The translations under genes and the position numbers were made by a program. This document shows, piece by piece, positions 1-13,600 of a stretch of DNA of 64,000 bases. Position 1 is the first letter of the stretch, and the number at the start of each line of letters is the position of its first letter. This DNA is from Strigamia acuminata (lineage: Eukaryota; Arthropoda; Chilopoda; Geophilomorpha; Linotaeniidae). The notes beneath the pieces were generated by a model that was not told the origin of the DNA, did no database searches, and saw only the letters and a list, made by a program, of their open reading frames with translations. The DNA lies in the NCBI GenBank assembly GCA_949358305.1, contig OX442316.1, positions 11,470,001 through 11,534,000 on the forward strand, read 5' to 3'.

Positions 1-532
1 CGACTGGGAGGTAATTATCAGGTTTTAAAACGTTTATTTAATTTTTTCACACGAAGGATTGAAAATACTTTTCAAACACATTTCAATGTCGCTACACAGT
101 GTTGTTTTTCCACCAACGCACACAGAAATTTACATATTTCACTGCATTTTTTCACTGTTAACCGTAATTTATTTTTTTTATTACTTTTCTTAGCTACAAA
201 TCCTTGCATTCTTTTTAAAATAAATTGAAAACAAAAAAAATTAAAACCAGCAAAGAATTTTTTTTAACCCAAATTCAATCTAAAATTTGCAAAATAAAAA
301 ATTAAATTCAGTGTGCGTAGAAATATTCGTTTCATTTATTTAAAAGTTCGATTCAAAACATTCCAAATTAAATAATACATCTACCAAACCGATATTACTT
401 TTTTTTCATTGAAATGAGAAGAAAAATACGTCCAAAAAAATACGAGATTAAATACCAGCAATAATTTCCAATACAAAGAAATTAATTTGCCAAAACAAAG
501 TTAAAAAGTAAAAATAAAAATGTCTCTCTTAC
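1..532 (-). other. Intron of the left-edge gene
   Basis: AT-rich sequence downstream of the signal-peptide exon's donor on the minus strand, with A and T runs. No coding exon is visible before the window edge. Confidence 0.5.
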
Positions 533-599
533 CGTTAACTGATGCTCCACTGAAGAAACACGCTGCCAGCAGAATGAACCACGACGTCTCGGCTCCCAT
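533..599 (-). CDS. First coding exon of a neighbouring gene: signal peptide
   Basis: On the minus strand an ATG in a strong context (GCCGCTATGG) opens MGAETSWFILLAACFFSGAS and then VN, a classical signal peptide with a hydrophobic core and small residues at the end. It runs into a consensus donor, AACG|GTAAGA, leaving in phase 1. The rest of the gene lies left of the window. Phase-1 signal exons are usual in Ig-superfamily genes, so a second cell-surface or secreted protein downstream of Dscam in the same orientation is likely, but its family cannot be told. Roughly 150 nt upstream of the ATG are GC-rich, fitting 5' UTR. Confidence 0.65.
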
Positions 600-1090
600 A
601 GCGGCGACGAAGATGGTGACGGAAACGTCTGCGGGCTTCGAACCAATGTGTGCCGGCGCTCCTCGAGACGATCACGGGCGAAGCAGACGAATGTACTCGC
701 GTGTGGGCATTCACACCACACTTATTCTTTACCCAGTTTAACGTCACTCGCGATAACGATCAATTAAATTTCGTGGTAATTTAAAAAATAATTTGAAAAA
801 AAATCCAATATTTATCTCTACATCAATCCCGGTTTCTAATCCCGTCGCTTGCCGTTTTTTGCTTTTCCTTCTTGGACCGATACCGAATCAGAATCGTACG
901 ACCCACGGAAAATCCAGCGAACTCCACGAGCGTGTCCGCTATGGCAAGTGACAGAAAACTCTCTGATCGCCGGCTGGCCTCACAAAATCATGCTAATGCA
1001 GCAGCTAGCGGGAACGAGTCCACTGCGCACAACGGGTGGAAAAGCGACGCGCCGCATCGACTCACCCTGGCACCGGACGATGGCGCTACT
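600..1090 (-). promoter_or_regulatory. Candidate 5' UTR and promoter of the left-edge gene
   Basis: Two GC-rich, high-complexity patches (600-750 and 850-1090) in otherwise AT-rich DNA lie directly upstream of the signal-peptide exon on the minus strand. They contain a TGACGT core near 740-745. No TATA box or clear initiator could be assigned. Open frames in this patch are on both strands and look incidental. Confidence 0.35.
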
Positions 1091-4000
1091 AATCTACAAT
1101 ATATTTCTTTTTAAAAATAAAAAAAATTCTAAAAAATTACAATTCTGCATCTAAAAAAAAAAAATCTGTAAAACAAAACAAAATTATATTGGGAATCTTT
1201 TTTTGTGAAATAAGTAGCGCGCTATTACAACACCTCATGTTCAGCCACGTTCATACCTTCATCTGTTAGTATAGTGCGCTCGTTAATCTCATTAAATCAG
1301 TTAACAAATGCTGTCATAAAATCGTTCCTATTTTTTACGCACACACTAAACAAACCCTCTCACCATGAACATTTTTTTTCTGAATTTTACTTCGTTTCAG
1401 TTACTAATCGTAAGATCTTTTCCCATGATCACATCACAAGATACGTGATCATATGACCACCACCCAGAGATCTCCCCCTAAAAAAACATGGCAGACCACA
1501 GGGCCACAGGAAAACATTAAAAACTACACACCATTACCTTATAAAGACTTTGTGTCGTAAACAGGTCGTATCTTTTTTAAAATCATGTTTTTTTTAAATT
1601 ATTTTATTTTAGTTTCATTATTAATTATAACAAAAAAGGATCTGTTTTCATATCTGATTGAATTGCAAGTTCCATTACCCAAATCCAGTCACACTAATCC
1701 ATTAAAATTTTCTTTAAGAATATTTATTCACCCTTCAGAGTTCTCCAACTCTAAATTGAGCTTTGATTTAAAAGCCAGACTTGTCCCACCTGTCTAGCAA
1801 CAGCTTACAGCATTAAAATGGACTTAATCTCGTAGTACTATCGGCTTAGGACATTGTCAGAATTGAGAGGAAATGACGCGGTTAAAGTTGCCAATTGACA
1901 GAATTCGTGCCAATGCCTACATTTCTCTACCTTAGAAAATAAAACTCAGAATTTAACAACTCGTGTAAATACATAAAAAGAAAATAAAAAAAAATAAAAA
2001 TCTTAAAAAAAAAAAAAATTTGGAATATTATTTTTATTTTTAGCATCAATATTAAACACGTCATTAAAAACACTACCCCAACCTAAATGAAATTTTAATT
2101 CCAACCATACGCTTCTCTAATAGCACTTTATATACGATTTTCTTCTCCGATAGCCGAACCAGTTGCAGCCTACTTTGTCTTTCCATTCACCGCCCCCATA
2201 ACCCTTTCACTCCCTGTAGAGTTGCTTTTGTTTGCGAATGCATTATTCCACTTTGCAAGCGATCTCCTGTGTGGTTTGTGTTGGCTCACGAGTGATGTTG
2301 CTGGTTCTCCCTAATCTCCTTAATCCCTTCATCATTAGAAATGGACACGATGAGACCTTTCTCTAACAAGCTCTCATCTCCACGTTCTCCAGCCACCCTG
2401 AGACCGTAAAATAAAAAGCCCAAGAGTCAAACGCAAATGGCGTCAACAAAAATCGGCCAATAATTTCTTTTTGTGGAGAAAAAAATCTCGAACTTTATTT
2501 TAAAACGAAATAAAAAGTTCTTAAAAGTAAACACGTAATATATTGCTCGGTCTAGTCGCATCGTGTGAGCCGCACCAGAAGCTGTAAAACGACAAGATAC
2601 ATTGGTTTGTGACGAGATTCCCGAAAAGAAAAGCCGACACTGGTCGTATACACTACACCAAGATTTACAACTGTTTCCTTGCCAGTCTGCAGCCACATCA
2701 CGTCCACTACAAAGACCGTGGTTAATGCTTTTGGCCCTGAGTGGACAAGTAGCCACGCAGACTTGACAACTAAGTCGTAGACTTAAAAAGATTCGCGTTC
2801 TCTAACTGCATTCATTGAACCCCCATGCTATAGGTGTATTCACACTGCCCCACGAGTTTGGGGTTTATTCAATCAAGACGAGCAAGTGCTCTTTGACAGC
2901 TGCACGAGGTAGGTTAGGTGTGGAATGCGTGCAAAACACGCCCTCCACAATGACGGATGACCCCCCTATTGCACCATTTACACATCTCCTCTCTTCTTTA
3001 AACACCAACTGTTTTCTTAAAGATGTACTACTCAAGAAATAAAAAATAAAAACAATTTTAACTTTTTTTTAAATTTTTGTTTTGTTTTGTTTTGTTTTTA
3101 AACACGCGCGCGGAAGTAACTCATAAACGCCCAATGTCCAACTGCAAAGGAAAAAAGAGATAAAGTTTCCTGTAATTGATGGCAAAGGTCCTTTAATAAT
3201 CAATTGCACCAAACAATTTCCCCTACATAAGGCATAGGTCATTATGTCCCCAACAACTGACCACAAGCGAATTCAAAACGTGAATGCCAGACAATAGCAT
3301 TGTTTGTGACAATAACATATGGCGCGTGGTATAAATCCGTTAAATAGCGTCGCCAATTACAATACCAATAAGCAAACCTCATTTCCATATTAATTAGAGG
3401 GTATTGCCTGCCACTCGCCCTTCTGCGGCCATTTTGGTACCGGTAGGTGTCTCGCAATCGCAAGGCGGAAGTAAAGGCCCACTAAACCATTAGGGAAGCG
3501 ACAGCGTCGTATATTACCGTATATGCATCTCAAATTATACGCCATAAAAGTTTGGCGTGAAAATTATATAAGCCAAGTGCGAAAACATCGAGTATAGAAA
3601 CATGTAGGAAGAGAAAGAGAGAGACCTTATTGAATTTAATAGTCAAGCACATCAAAGCCTTTTCATATTCAGCCCGCTCATGTCTGAGCCAGGCGCCATC
3701 TTTTTATTGAGGTCGATGCCTTGCCAACGAGCAATTGATCTTGAATTAGTGCGTGAATATCTAATTTATCAATCGACGTGTCTGCCAATGATGCCTCAAG
3801 GATACATTATCGCATTCTCGTTCAAGCTGCATAGGCTTTATTTTGGCGGCATGAATCTGAGACAGCCGGTGAAAGACGCCAAATGAAATGTCGGCTTGGC
3901 AGCCAAATTATTGCCTATCGGGCGTTTGACATGCATTATCTACTTTCACAAACACGCAGAAAAGAAAATAAACAAGGTACGTATTAAATTCCCAACAAAA

Positions 4001-7000
4001 CTCGCCGAAAATTGTTTTCCATCCATTTTAAATGTTTGATTGCAATTTTTTTCCTTTTCTTTTCTTCCAACATTCTATCGGTTTATACGTACAGCGCCCC
4101 TTATGGCAAGTTTACCCACTTAAATTTAATTTTAAAAAAATCAATACGTCAGCATATTTACCCAAAAAACCTATCCTGCCATAATATTTAACCTTTATAC
4201 ACTTCGATTCTATTCACTTCTTCCCATATCCACCTCCATCGCCTCCACCACCATTAGCCCTAATCCTCGCGGGGCTAATAACACAAAGCAATAGTGGGAA
4301 GTGCTGAAAGCATTGAGTGGAAAGGCGCCCTTTTTGTTTGGACTCGGACAAATTTCATATTGCTTTGCCTATTTTGCGTTATGGCTCATACAGGATAAAT
4401 AAGGGAGGAGATGGGTGGGTAATTCATGTTGTGGGGGAGACTGGCAACGCCGATCAGTCCAAGCATTCAGGTGTATCCCAAGATTACATGCCACGTGCAA
4501 CGGTGACCACGTGACACGAGGGCGGAGTCGATGCGTGATGAAGAATTGGTCGTGAGTCATTGGTAAATCGGATATATTGATTGCTCGAAATAAATTTTAA
4601 AAAAAATAAAATAAAAAAACACACGCAGCTTCACAGTCCCTATTCTAATGACAATGAATCCTCCTCTCGGTATGCTGATAAATTCAACCCTTTATTCAAT
4701 CAATGCATTCAAGGGTTATCAAGCAGCTTTTCAGTTGCTTGTCACGTAAGGGTGTGGGAGTGGGTGAAGAGATTCTAAAGTTAAAAAGGAGGAAAATTTA
4801 TTTATGCGCATTAGTGCTCTGTTTTCATACTTTTGAATCTTATCAAATGAAGAGACGTGATTTAATAGTGGGGCCTCTTAAGTTTCAAACTCGATTGTGA
4901 AAAAATTATTTAATTTTTATGTGGTTTGTGTAAATATTGATGGAAAAAAAAATCCTTTAGGCTTATCTTTAGGTATAAGGAGCCAATTTCTATTTGTAAT
5001 GAAACCTCAACGTTGCCTTCTTAATGAGTCCATACAACCCCAGGCAACCAGACTCAGCGTACATTACAAGACCTGTCAATGTAATTTAACAAATTCAGAA
5101 CAGCAGCGTGCGGTGTGAGGGGTTTTTTTTTTCTTCTACCCTCTTTTCCACAGAAACCTTCCTTCCCCTCACCTGATCGTTATCACCGTGTACACAATGA
5201 GGCGTTGGATACTTGGAATGAGGCTCACGTGGCCCACGTCACACTGTGCTACGTTATTGTGAAGCATGTCGTCTACATCAATGACAATGAAAGCAAAGAG
5301 AATCAGTTTCACATCAAAAGAGTCCAACGTTCCTAATCAAAAATTATTATCGGCTCATACAAATGGCAAACTTTCAATAGACATGATGGGGAAGAAGCAA
5401 ATGGAAAACCTAATGAAATATTTATTCATTTGATAGACTCTCTCTGCAGATTTGTATTAAAAAAGGGTGTGGGGTCTGTTCAGCTGTCTTCGTTTGCGAT
5501 ATTAAAATAAGTGGCTTCGTATCTGATCACGTTGAGAATTTATTTTTCATGGTCGTATATGTGGGTTGATAGATAACACTGTTAGAATGCATGACACTTC
5601 CCAGAGAAAACGTTAAATCAACCTCAATAAGTCGTTACGCCCTTTTCTTCACTACAATGGGCGATTTTAATGATAATAATTCGAAAAAATATAGATCTCA
5701 GAATTATAATTATTTTAAATAAAAAATAAAAAAAAACAGGTCAAATAAAAAGAAGAGAAAAATTCAAGTACGTAATAATAATGTATTAAAAAAAAAAACA
5801 TCTTTACATACCGGTATCTAAAATTCTTTAGTAAATTCTCCCAATTAAATCGGGAGCAAAATCCCTCGAACAGATAACGTGTATTGCTTAGCATAAATTT
5901 AATATAAAAAAAATTAAAAAATTAGAATAATAAAACATTTTCTTCCCACTTTTTATTATTATAATTGAACACGCAACTGCCCTACTGCTGGTACCAATTT
6001 CATTACAGCAACCATCCATTTTGATTACGCTTATCAACACAATTCAATGTAAAGGAAAACCCCCTGAGTGCATTTGCAAAACAAATATGTTGAGCTCGAC
6101 ATGCATATGAAAAGGCTTTTCCCGACAACGAAGCATCTGCTTACAAAACTCGCTTTTGGCACCGTGTATTTAATTCAAACATCACGATTACACGGTAAAC
6201 ATTTCTTTCTCCATCATAGTTTCAAGCAGGTGTTGGTTCCACGCGTGCATTCCATACCAATAGAGTCCAGAGCAGGTGAGAATGTTCCAAGGTGAATCCA
6301 GTTCAAAATATTAATGTTTACGTCCCCAAAAAAAAGAAAAAATTAATAAGGCGACGGATAGTGTGTTCTAAGGTGAATAATCGATTCCCAAAAACACTTT
6401 CACTTCACAATCTTCTTATTTAGCGCGTCTTGCAATATTTTTCCACCGCGTTTTTTTTCTAACACTGATCCCAATCGATCCATCTCCAAACTAATTCCCC
6501 ACACTATTCAATCTTCTTACAAGTCAGTCACACGCCATATTTATCCTCCAACTATGGATCGGCTATAGTCTGTTTTCAATTGCTCCCTCAAAACCTATAA
6601 ATCTGGTTTCCAACAGACGGCACCAAGATGTGAAGATGATTCCCTCGGCGTGAGAGAAGGCGACCTAGTACTCCCCTCGCACATCACGTTGCAGCAGATG
6701 GGAAAAAACGCGCACTGTTGATACTATCAAACAATAGCAGGTTTCGCTCGTCTGCTTTAAACATTATGGACCTTCTCTACAACACTATCGCGTCTTTGAT
6801 CGTTAATTATTGGGGCTCGACCGCACTACAACTGGTGTGCGCTCGACACCCACTTCAAGTGAAAACCGCGCGCAATGGTGTGCCAGAAGGAACTTCGTTT
6901 TACCCTCCCCATCTCTGTGGCTAAAAAAAAGCATAAACAACAGCTGGCGAATGGCACACTCAACAACCAACCCGCCAGGCATTTTCTTAGACTGTCAGAT

Positions 7001-10000
7001 TTGCACACTCTTTTCAATAAAAAAAAAATATAAAAAAATTATAGGTTGGCTCGGGATTAAAATGATTATAGAGGTAAGGCAACATTTAGTGCCTAACTTT
7101 AAGGTGAAGAAGAATGCGAGTGTCGACTGTCGAGTATGAGGTACAAAATGAAGTGTAATACGATAAGTATCTGAGAAAAAGACGTGTAAATAAATATTCC
7201 CAACACGTTACTTCTGATTTATGAAACGTGTTTAGTTTCTACGTTTCTTGCTCCGAGGCAGAAAAAGAAGCCGAAGCCGTATTGTATTTTTAGGGTCATC
7301 CTTGTCAAGAAATAATTTCCTTTCTTCGTGCAATAGCACCTTAACCTGCGCTGCTTTCCAAATTTCTGCTCAAATTCTAAGCTTTAAAGGTATAAAAATT
7401 TAAACAGTTACATGAATCTTAACCCACAAGATCTAAATTTGTCCCTCGTCGCATCCAATTTAATCAATGGAAATTAAAAATTAATTATTAAAAAGCAATC
7501 TTCTGAAATTAATCAGTGCTTTGTGTTCGCCCATATCATATTCGCTTCGAATTTTCTTTCCGAATAAAAGCTATTAGACTTAAACGTGATGTATTCCTGC
7601 CCATTAAGTTCAACTGTTTGAATATTTATGACCCCAGCCCCCTGTTGTTGACCAATTCTAGCAGACTACTTGCAAACCGAAAAATAATAACATTATATTA
7701 TTCCGAACGACACTGCATCCGAAATAACCACGCCAGATGTAAAGGTGGAAATAATATGTGCATAGTAAAAACTCCCAATCCTCTTCGACACACCAATTAC
7801 ACAGTCATTTGAGGGCATTCACCCGAGCCTTAATTTGGCTAATACCAACACGAAGTGCACACCGAGCGGGAAATGATGATGACTTAATTTATATCGGCTG
7901 TATGTTCCGTTGAATATGACTCCAGAAAAAACTATAACAACGTATAGCGGCACAAGAGAAAAAAAACTTGCGAAAATGACTTCAAACACGCTAACGTACT
8001 CCGTATAGCAGTGTATAAGTAACAGTCTCATACTGTGTGATGACATGCTCGAATTAACTCGGATTAATTATGACAGCAATTTCAGTGCCAGCATTTTTTT
8101 AATGACCGGGCAATAACAACTTTCTAAACCAATGTAAATATAATTTCCACTATTTATTATGATTCGCCTTTTTTTTAAATGCCTATGTATTCACTATTCA
8201 TTCACATTTTTATGGCTGAAAATACATTATTTTTCGTGTTGCAATTAAGGTTAAATGAAAGAGTTTTGTGATAGGTGGTGTGTGGTCCCTTAAATATATA
8301 TTTTTATTACGCCAACAACTCATTAACGGTTTGATGTAGGAGTCGAGGTTATTGTATTTTACAGTCACGGATCATAATAATAATAAAGAACCAATTTCTT
8401 TTTCCTTTCCACCCGCAAAGTGCAACTAATTCAGAAATCACGATATTAGAACGGGGAACTAATGTTCTTTTCCTTAAATTAATTTCAACCAAACCACAAA
8501 GAAAGAAGCGAAGATGAAGGTGAAAAAAAAGGGAAGAAAAAAACAACATTTCCTCTTTTTCTATGCGCAAGATCGATTAAATGCTCTTAAAAATCCTAAA
8601 ATTGCAAATTTATATGTCGGATATTTCTTTCTATCAGCCATTAAAAATTTACAGCAATAATTCCATTTGATTTCGATTCCGTACATAAAAACCTCATAAA
8701 TAATTCATTTTCTAATCTAAAAATCTTCTTAAATTATGTCACTTGCACGTTAAATTACAATTCAATCCATTTCCAATTAAACATTACATTTTTACCGCTA
8801 TATGAAGTAGTATTGCTCAAAACGTAATCACCACTCACATTACTTTTAAGTTCAATGTTCCATAAGATAACAGCTGAGAAAGACGCCCGGTAACATAACA
8901 TTCAATTAAATCTCAAGCAAGCTCATCATTGATTTTTTTTCTTCTTCTTTTGTTCTGTTCCTTTTACTTCTTATATAGTTGAAAGTCGATGCCACTTCTT
9001 TTTCCCTTCAACCGCATAAACTCTTCCCCCATACGACTGCCAATTTATTTTTAATCATTTTTAATATATTTCATTCTAACCATACAATTTTTTTCCCAAA
9101 TATAAACAAATTGAATTTGCGTGCAACGAACAATTCCCAATAATTTTCTTGCTTGCAACGACGAGTCGAGTGTTATTTTGCGGTGGTGGGAGTTTATTGC
9201 AGAATTCCTGACTGGCGTCGTGAAACCCAACCCGATAGAGTTCTAAAGTCGGCACCCCAAAAATGTTAAGCATTCGACAAATCGCTCCATGAATGATGAC
9301 TTCGATGTGAATGAGTTGGAGCACACATGGGGGAAAGGAGAGAAAGGAAGAAACGCTCGAATAACTCACAGACAAACAGCATCTTATCAAACTTATTAGT
9401 CCATTTAATTAGTAGAGAGGGGGACGCGAACAAACAAAGTAGAGAGGCGTTCCCGACACAAGATTAAGAAGTGAGTGTGTGGGTATTTCGACTGAGCATC
9501 GTCTCGATCTGGGGTTGTTGGGATATATTTAGCGCCAAAGTAAAATGTAATCCGCTTGAGAGTGACTCGGTCGTCGCCACTTTTGGTTCCCGTTTTTTTA
9601 TTTTTATTAAAAAGGCACTGCAGCCAGAAATGCTATTAAATCTACACCCAAAGCTGGTTTGATTGACATCCAAGTGCTCTTTTCAAATAGATGGCACTCC
9701 TTCAACTGCCACACCCGATTAACTTAAAGCCACTTCTAGGCTCACAGGGATTTTTAAGGAAGAAACGAAAACTTGAGTCGATTAGTTTTCACGCGCTTCG
9801 AACGATGCGGAAAAACGTTTTACATCTGCGAGTATCGATATCAATGAAACCCCTGCGTCCAGTGTTTTGTCACATTTCTTGTCAACACAAGTGTCGCAGG
9901 AAAAAGTTTCCAAGACTTTCCAACCTCAAAAGTATGAAATTCGATTAAATTAAGAAAGAAACTTTATATTCAGTTTGAAACGCAGCCATTCAATCTACAC

Positions 10001-10599
10001 AATTGTCACCCGCAGATTTATTTCTCTTTCTCCCCGCACTAACTGCACAACGTTGCACGAGAATGAAATCCTTGCAATCTTGTGCAGTGGCAGTAAATTA
10101 GAAAGACAAAAACAAGCTCAAGATAATCCTAAACTATGTATTTGCCTCACGACCATTTCCAAAAATATTCAATTAAAACAATTTTTAAAAAAAGAGAATA
10201 ATAATAAATTGATTAAGAAATATGAACCGCGATGACATCATCACGAGTGATAATTAACACAATAATTACTTGCAGCTCGCAGCTGTAAATCATTTTCTAT
10301 TTTGCACTCATTTAAAGCAGTAATTCAATACATTTGGAAACAAGGTCATCATTATTAAACTCAACGTAATAAAAAAAGAAAAAATGTGAAATATTTCATT
10401 TAAGCATGTTGTCAAGACTTATTAGTCGACTTCATCAACAATTCATCCACTGCACATTAATCAAAACCTGATTTCATATTCATTTATTATCAATCATACC
10501 GATGTCTCCCCACCTCCAACAATTCGCTCTAATTTCTGTATTTTTTTGCTGGAGTCGTTAACCAGAATCCGTTAACGACGCATTCTTTCAAGCCTTGCG
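1091..10599. other. Long non-coding stretch, no gene recognised
   Basis: Read on both strands; only short AT-rich open frames without splice support were found. Alternating blocks of low-complexity AT DNA and higher-complexity DNA (for example 3,240-3,960 and 4,230-4,560) may include regulatory DNA between Dscam and the left-edge gene. No RNA gene or transposon was recognised. Confidence 0.5.
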
Positions 10600-10613
10600 G
10601 TTACCATAGTAAC
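10600..10613. promoter_or_regulatory. X-box-like palindrome (RFX site)
   Basis: The 14-mer GTTACCATAGTAAC fits the RFX/DAF-19 X-box pattern RYYNYY-AT-RRNRAC at every position. It sits in a GC-richer, high-complexity block (about 10,530-10,800). No gene start is adjacent, so a distal element is as likely as a promoter. Confidence 0.4.
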
Positions 10614-13600
10614 GCAAGACGCATGCGTCTCGTCATTCCACTGATTACCCCAATCAATAAAATTAAGGCAAAGGCTCCATAAATAACATCTAATTAGAGA
10701 CCAAAGGGGAAAGTGCTTTTTATCGCTTCGCTGTCAACTTCCTGTTACGTTGTTGCGCCCGTCACCACCACATGGCGCTCTATACTTACGGTACTTCAAC
10801 TTTTTTCCTTTTTTTTTTTTAAAAATAATAGTATAGTTTAAAAACGATGTCTGCAATTAGCAGTTCGACGCAAAAACCTCGATGCTTATTGTCTCATTTA
10901 AACATTCTATAAATAACAGATTAAAATTAATGATTTCTTATCGGCTCGACGAACTGAATTTCAAGCGCAATATTTCTACTCGAATTTAGTTGTAGCTTAT
11001 TGAAAATTTATTTTTGAGACACGTTCTAAAATAGAAAACATAAATTTTCGATGCGTTTTAATATTTGATAAATTGTCTTCTGTATTACGATATGTCTTTC
11101 CCAGGTGTGAGTCCTCCAATGTCTTTACAAGGGTTTTGTGTTGAAGATAAACTAAGGTTTCACGCGAGAAAGGTGAAAATGTATTTATTAACTCGAGTGT
11201 TTTGACAAAAATTTCCCTTTCGGATGCACCTCAGCCCGACAATGACAAGCGGTAAACATTGAAAAGTCAGTCAGGAGCAATGGCTTCGAGTTTACTTTGC
11301 ATGTGAATGTCGCGAGTGGCACAGACTGATGCTGTCAGATCGGTGTTTGAGCGTCGTTAACTCAGCAAATCTGCAGTTTCGCTCGCGGCCCTACCCAATG
11401 GAAACCTAGTGACCAGAAAGATCAGTGCTTGTGACATTGCTTGCGACTTTTCAGGCGTTAAGGCTAATTATTTTACTCGTTCAACTTGCCTATGAAGCGT
11501 TGCCTTCACACGATGGTCACTCAGCTCGAGAAAACGCTTAATTTTCATGATAAAAGAATCTCGAATTCATCAACATGTAATCAATCTTATCTGATAATAG
11601 ACTTGCAAATCTCATTTGACAAGTCGTCTTCTCCCTACCCGTTCTTTTATTAATGTTCTTCAAGCTTAAATAACGCACATTTAAAATTTACCTTGCTAGA
11701 TGAGTCCACGTGGGAAGTTTGTTGTGTGTGTGTGTGTGTGTGTACCAAAAAAATGAAAAAAACCATTCAAATTCAAATTATCACAAAAGTTTAAAAATGC
11801 TGACGCTTAATATATTCGGCAACTCTTATTCTAATCCAGCTGAGCGAAAAGGCAGACACATTTCAATCGATTTGTGTTAAAATCAAGCCTCTTTAATGAT
11901 CCATGAGTTGAATAAATAAAGTTAATGAAATATGTAATTAATATATGCAAAAGAAAAAACCACTTTAACGACACCAACCAAATCATGCAACGATGATGAA
12001 TGAGCATTTGATGCCCCGTCTGCAAAATACAAACTCACCAAAGGATTTATACGATGACCAACAGATGGCACTTGTGTCAATCACATTAATTTGCCACTTT
12101 TGATCTCTCACCACGTTGTTATGGCAACTCACACAAGTGATGAATGAGTCAGTGGTCAAGTTAAACAGGAAATCTGCATCAATTCCCACCCCTCTTACTC
12201 ACAATCCCTTATACTCTTACCAATATTAATACATAAATTTTATAAGAATTAATAAAAAAAGAAGAATTAAATAAGAAAATGCTTCTTATTTCTTACAACG
12301 ACAAAAAATATTCAAATTATTCTTCACCTTTCATAAAACTAAATTTAATTAAACAACTAACTGGCAAGTGTATCGAGTCAACTTAAAGTCGTTCGAGCGG
12401 AAGAAAAACTCCACGTGCATATCTGTTAATTCTTTCAAGAGTTGCACATCGGCAATTGCAGAGAAAACTGCAGCAAAGCGATAAGCTCCATTGGAAAATA
12501 ATGCCGTCTCATTCGCAACGGTCTAATCCCAAGCAAAAACAAGACAATTGACGTTTTCTAAAAACTCAAATCAATGAACTAAAAATTTGACGATTTATTA
12601 TTATTATTATTATTGTCATAGCAGGGAAAAAAGAAAAAGAAAATGAAAAAAAAAAATAACATAAAACAACAATAAGGCAATCGATTTGATTTTGGTTTTC
12701 AAGGATGACTGGACAACTTCATATAGACACGAGGCAGAATTGCAAACGGATCCCTGAGGCGTAACACAGAAAAATCGGATTTTCCTCCTCCTCCTTTCCG
12801 GGTGTAATCATGCGACCAAAATTTGTTTTCCTTAGCCCCAGCTTATCTGTGCAACATCCAATAAATCCCGTGCGAAACATCGATTGCGCCTGTGATCCGA
12901 TCACTCGGTCTTGCTTGATTTCGCTACCGGAGGGCGTAGCCGCCATGTCGTATTTTTCAGGTTATATGAATAATGACGCCTAGTCTAATTCTCTACCTAC
13001 ATTACATGGAAACCGACACCCGGGCAAATAGACTTCTTCCTCATTAGCAATATGATAATCTTGTCTGTCGAACAAAGAGATGAGTGTCTCAGCTTATTTT
13101 TCCAGCTCAAATGTGATGCTAATGCTAGGTGTCCATTTACATTAGTTACATTATTTAAATTCAACGTGAAACGCATCAAAATGCCTATACGGAAATTAAA
13201 AATAAAAGTTGAAGTGTTGAAAGGCTCTGATAAATGAATTTTCGAAAAAGTAATTTCAAAAATAATTTAATAAATTGAAGTAACAAAAAAAAGTTTCTAT
13301 ATCAAAAAAAGTTTTCCCAACTAAATCTACTTGTAAATCACACTCAGGGTGCATAATCTACGTTGGTTCGATCAAGAGCTCGAAAAACGTCAATAAAAAA
13401 GCAATTCCAATAGCAAATAATGTCTAAATTCGGCTAATTCCATAAAACGCTTCAAATATAAAACAAAAAATCAATAAAACTACATTCGATTTATTCCTTC
13501 CGCATCCCATAAATCTATTAAATACTTTCCCACACATCTGCCAATTACTCAACTAATTATTCAATAAAAAGAGAAAAGATTTCTGGTACTTAAAAATCGT

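Noticed and set aside
12719-12946. 75-codon minus-strand frame with a good start context
   Set aside because: No recognisable domain, no splice sites and no neighbours; kept as unassigned.
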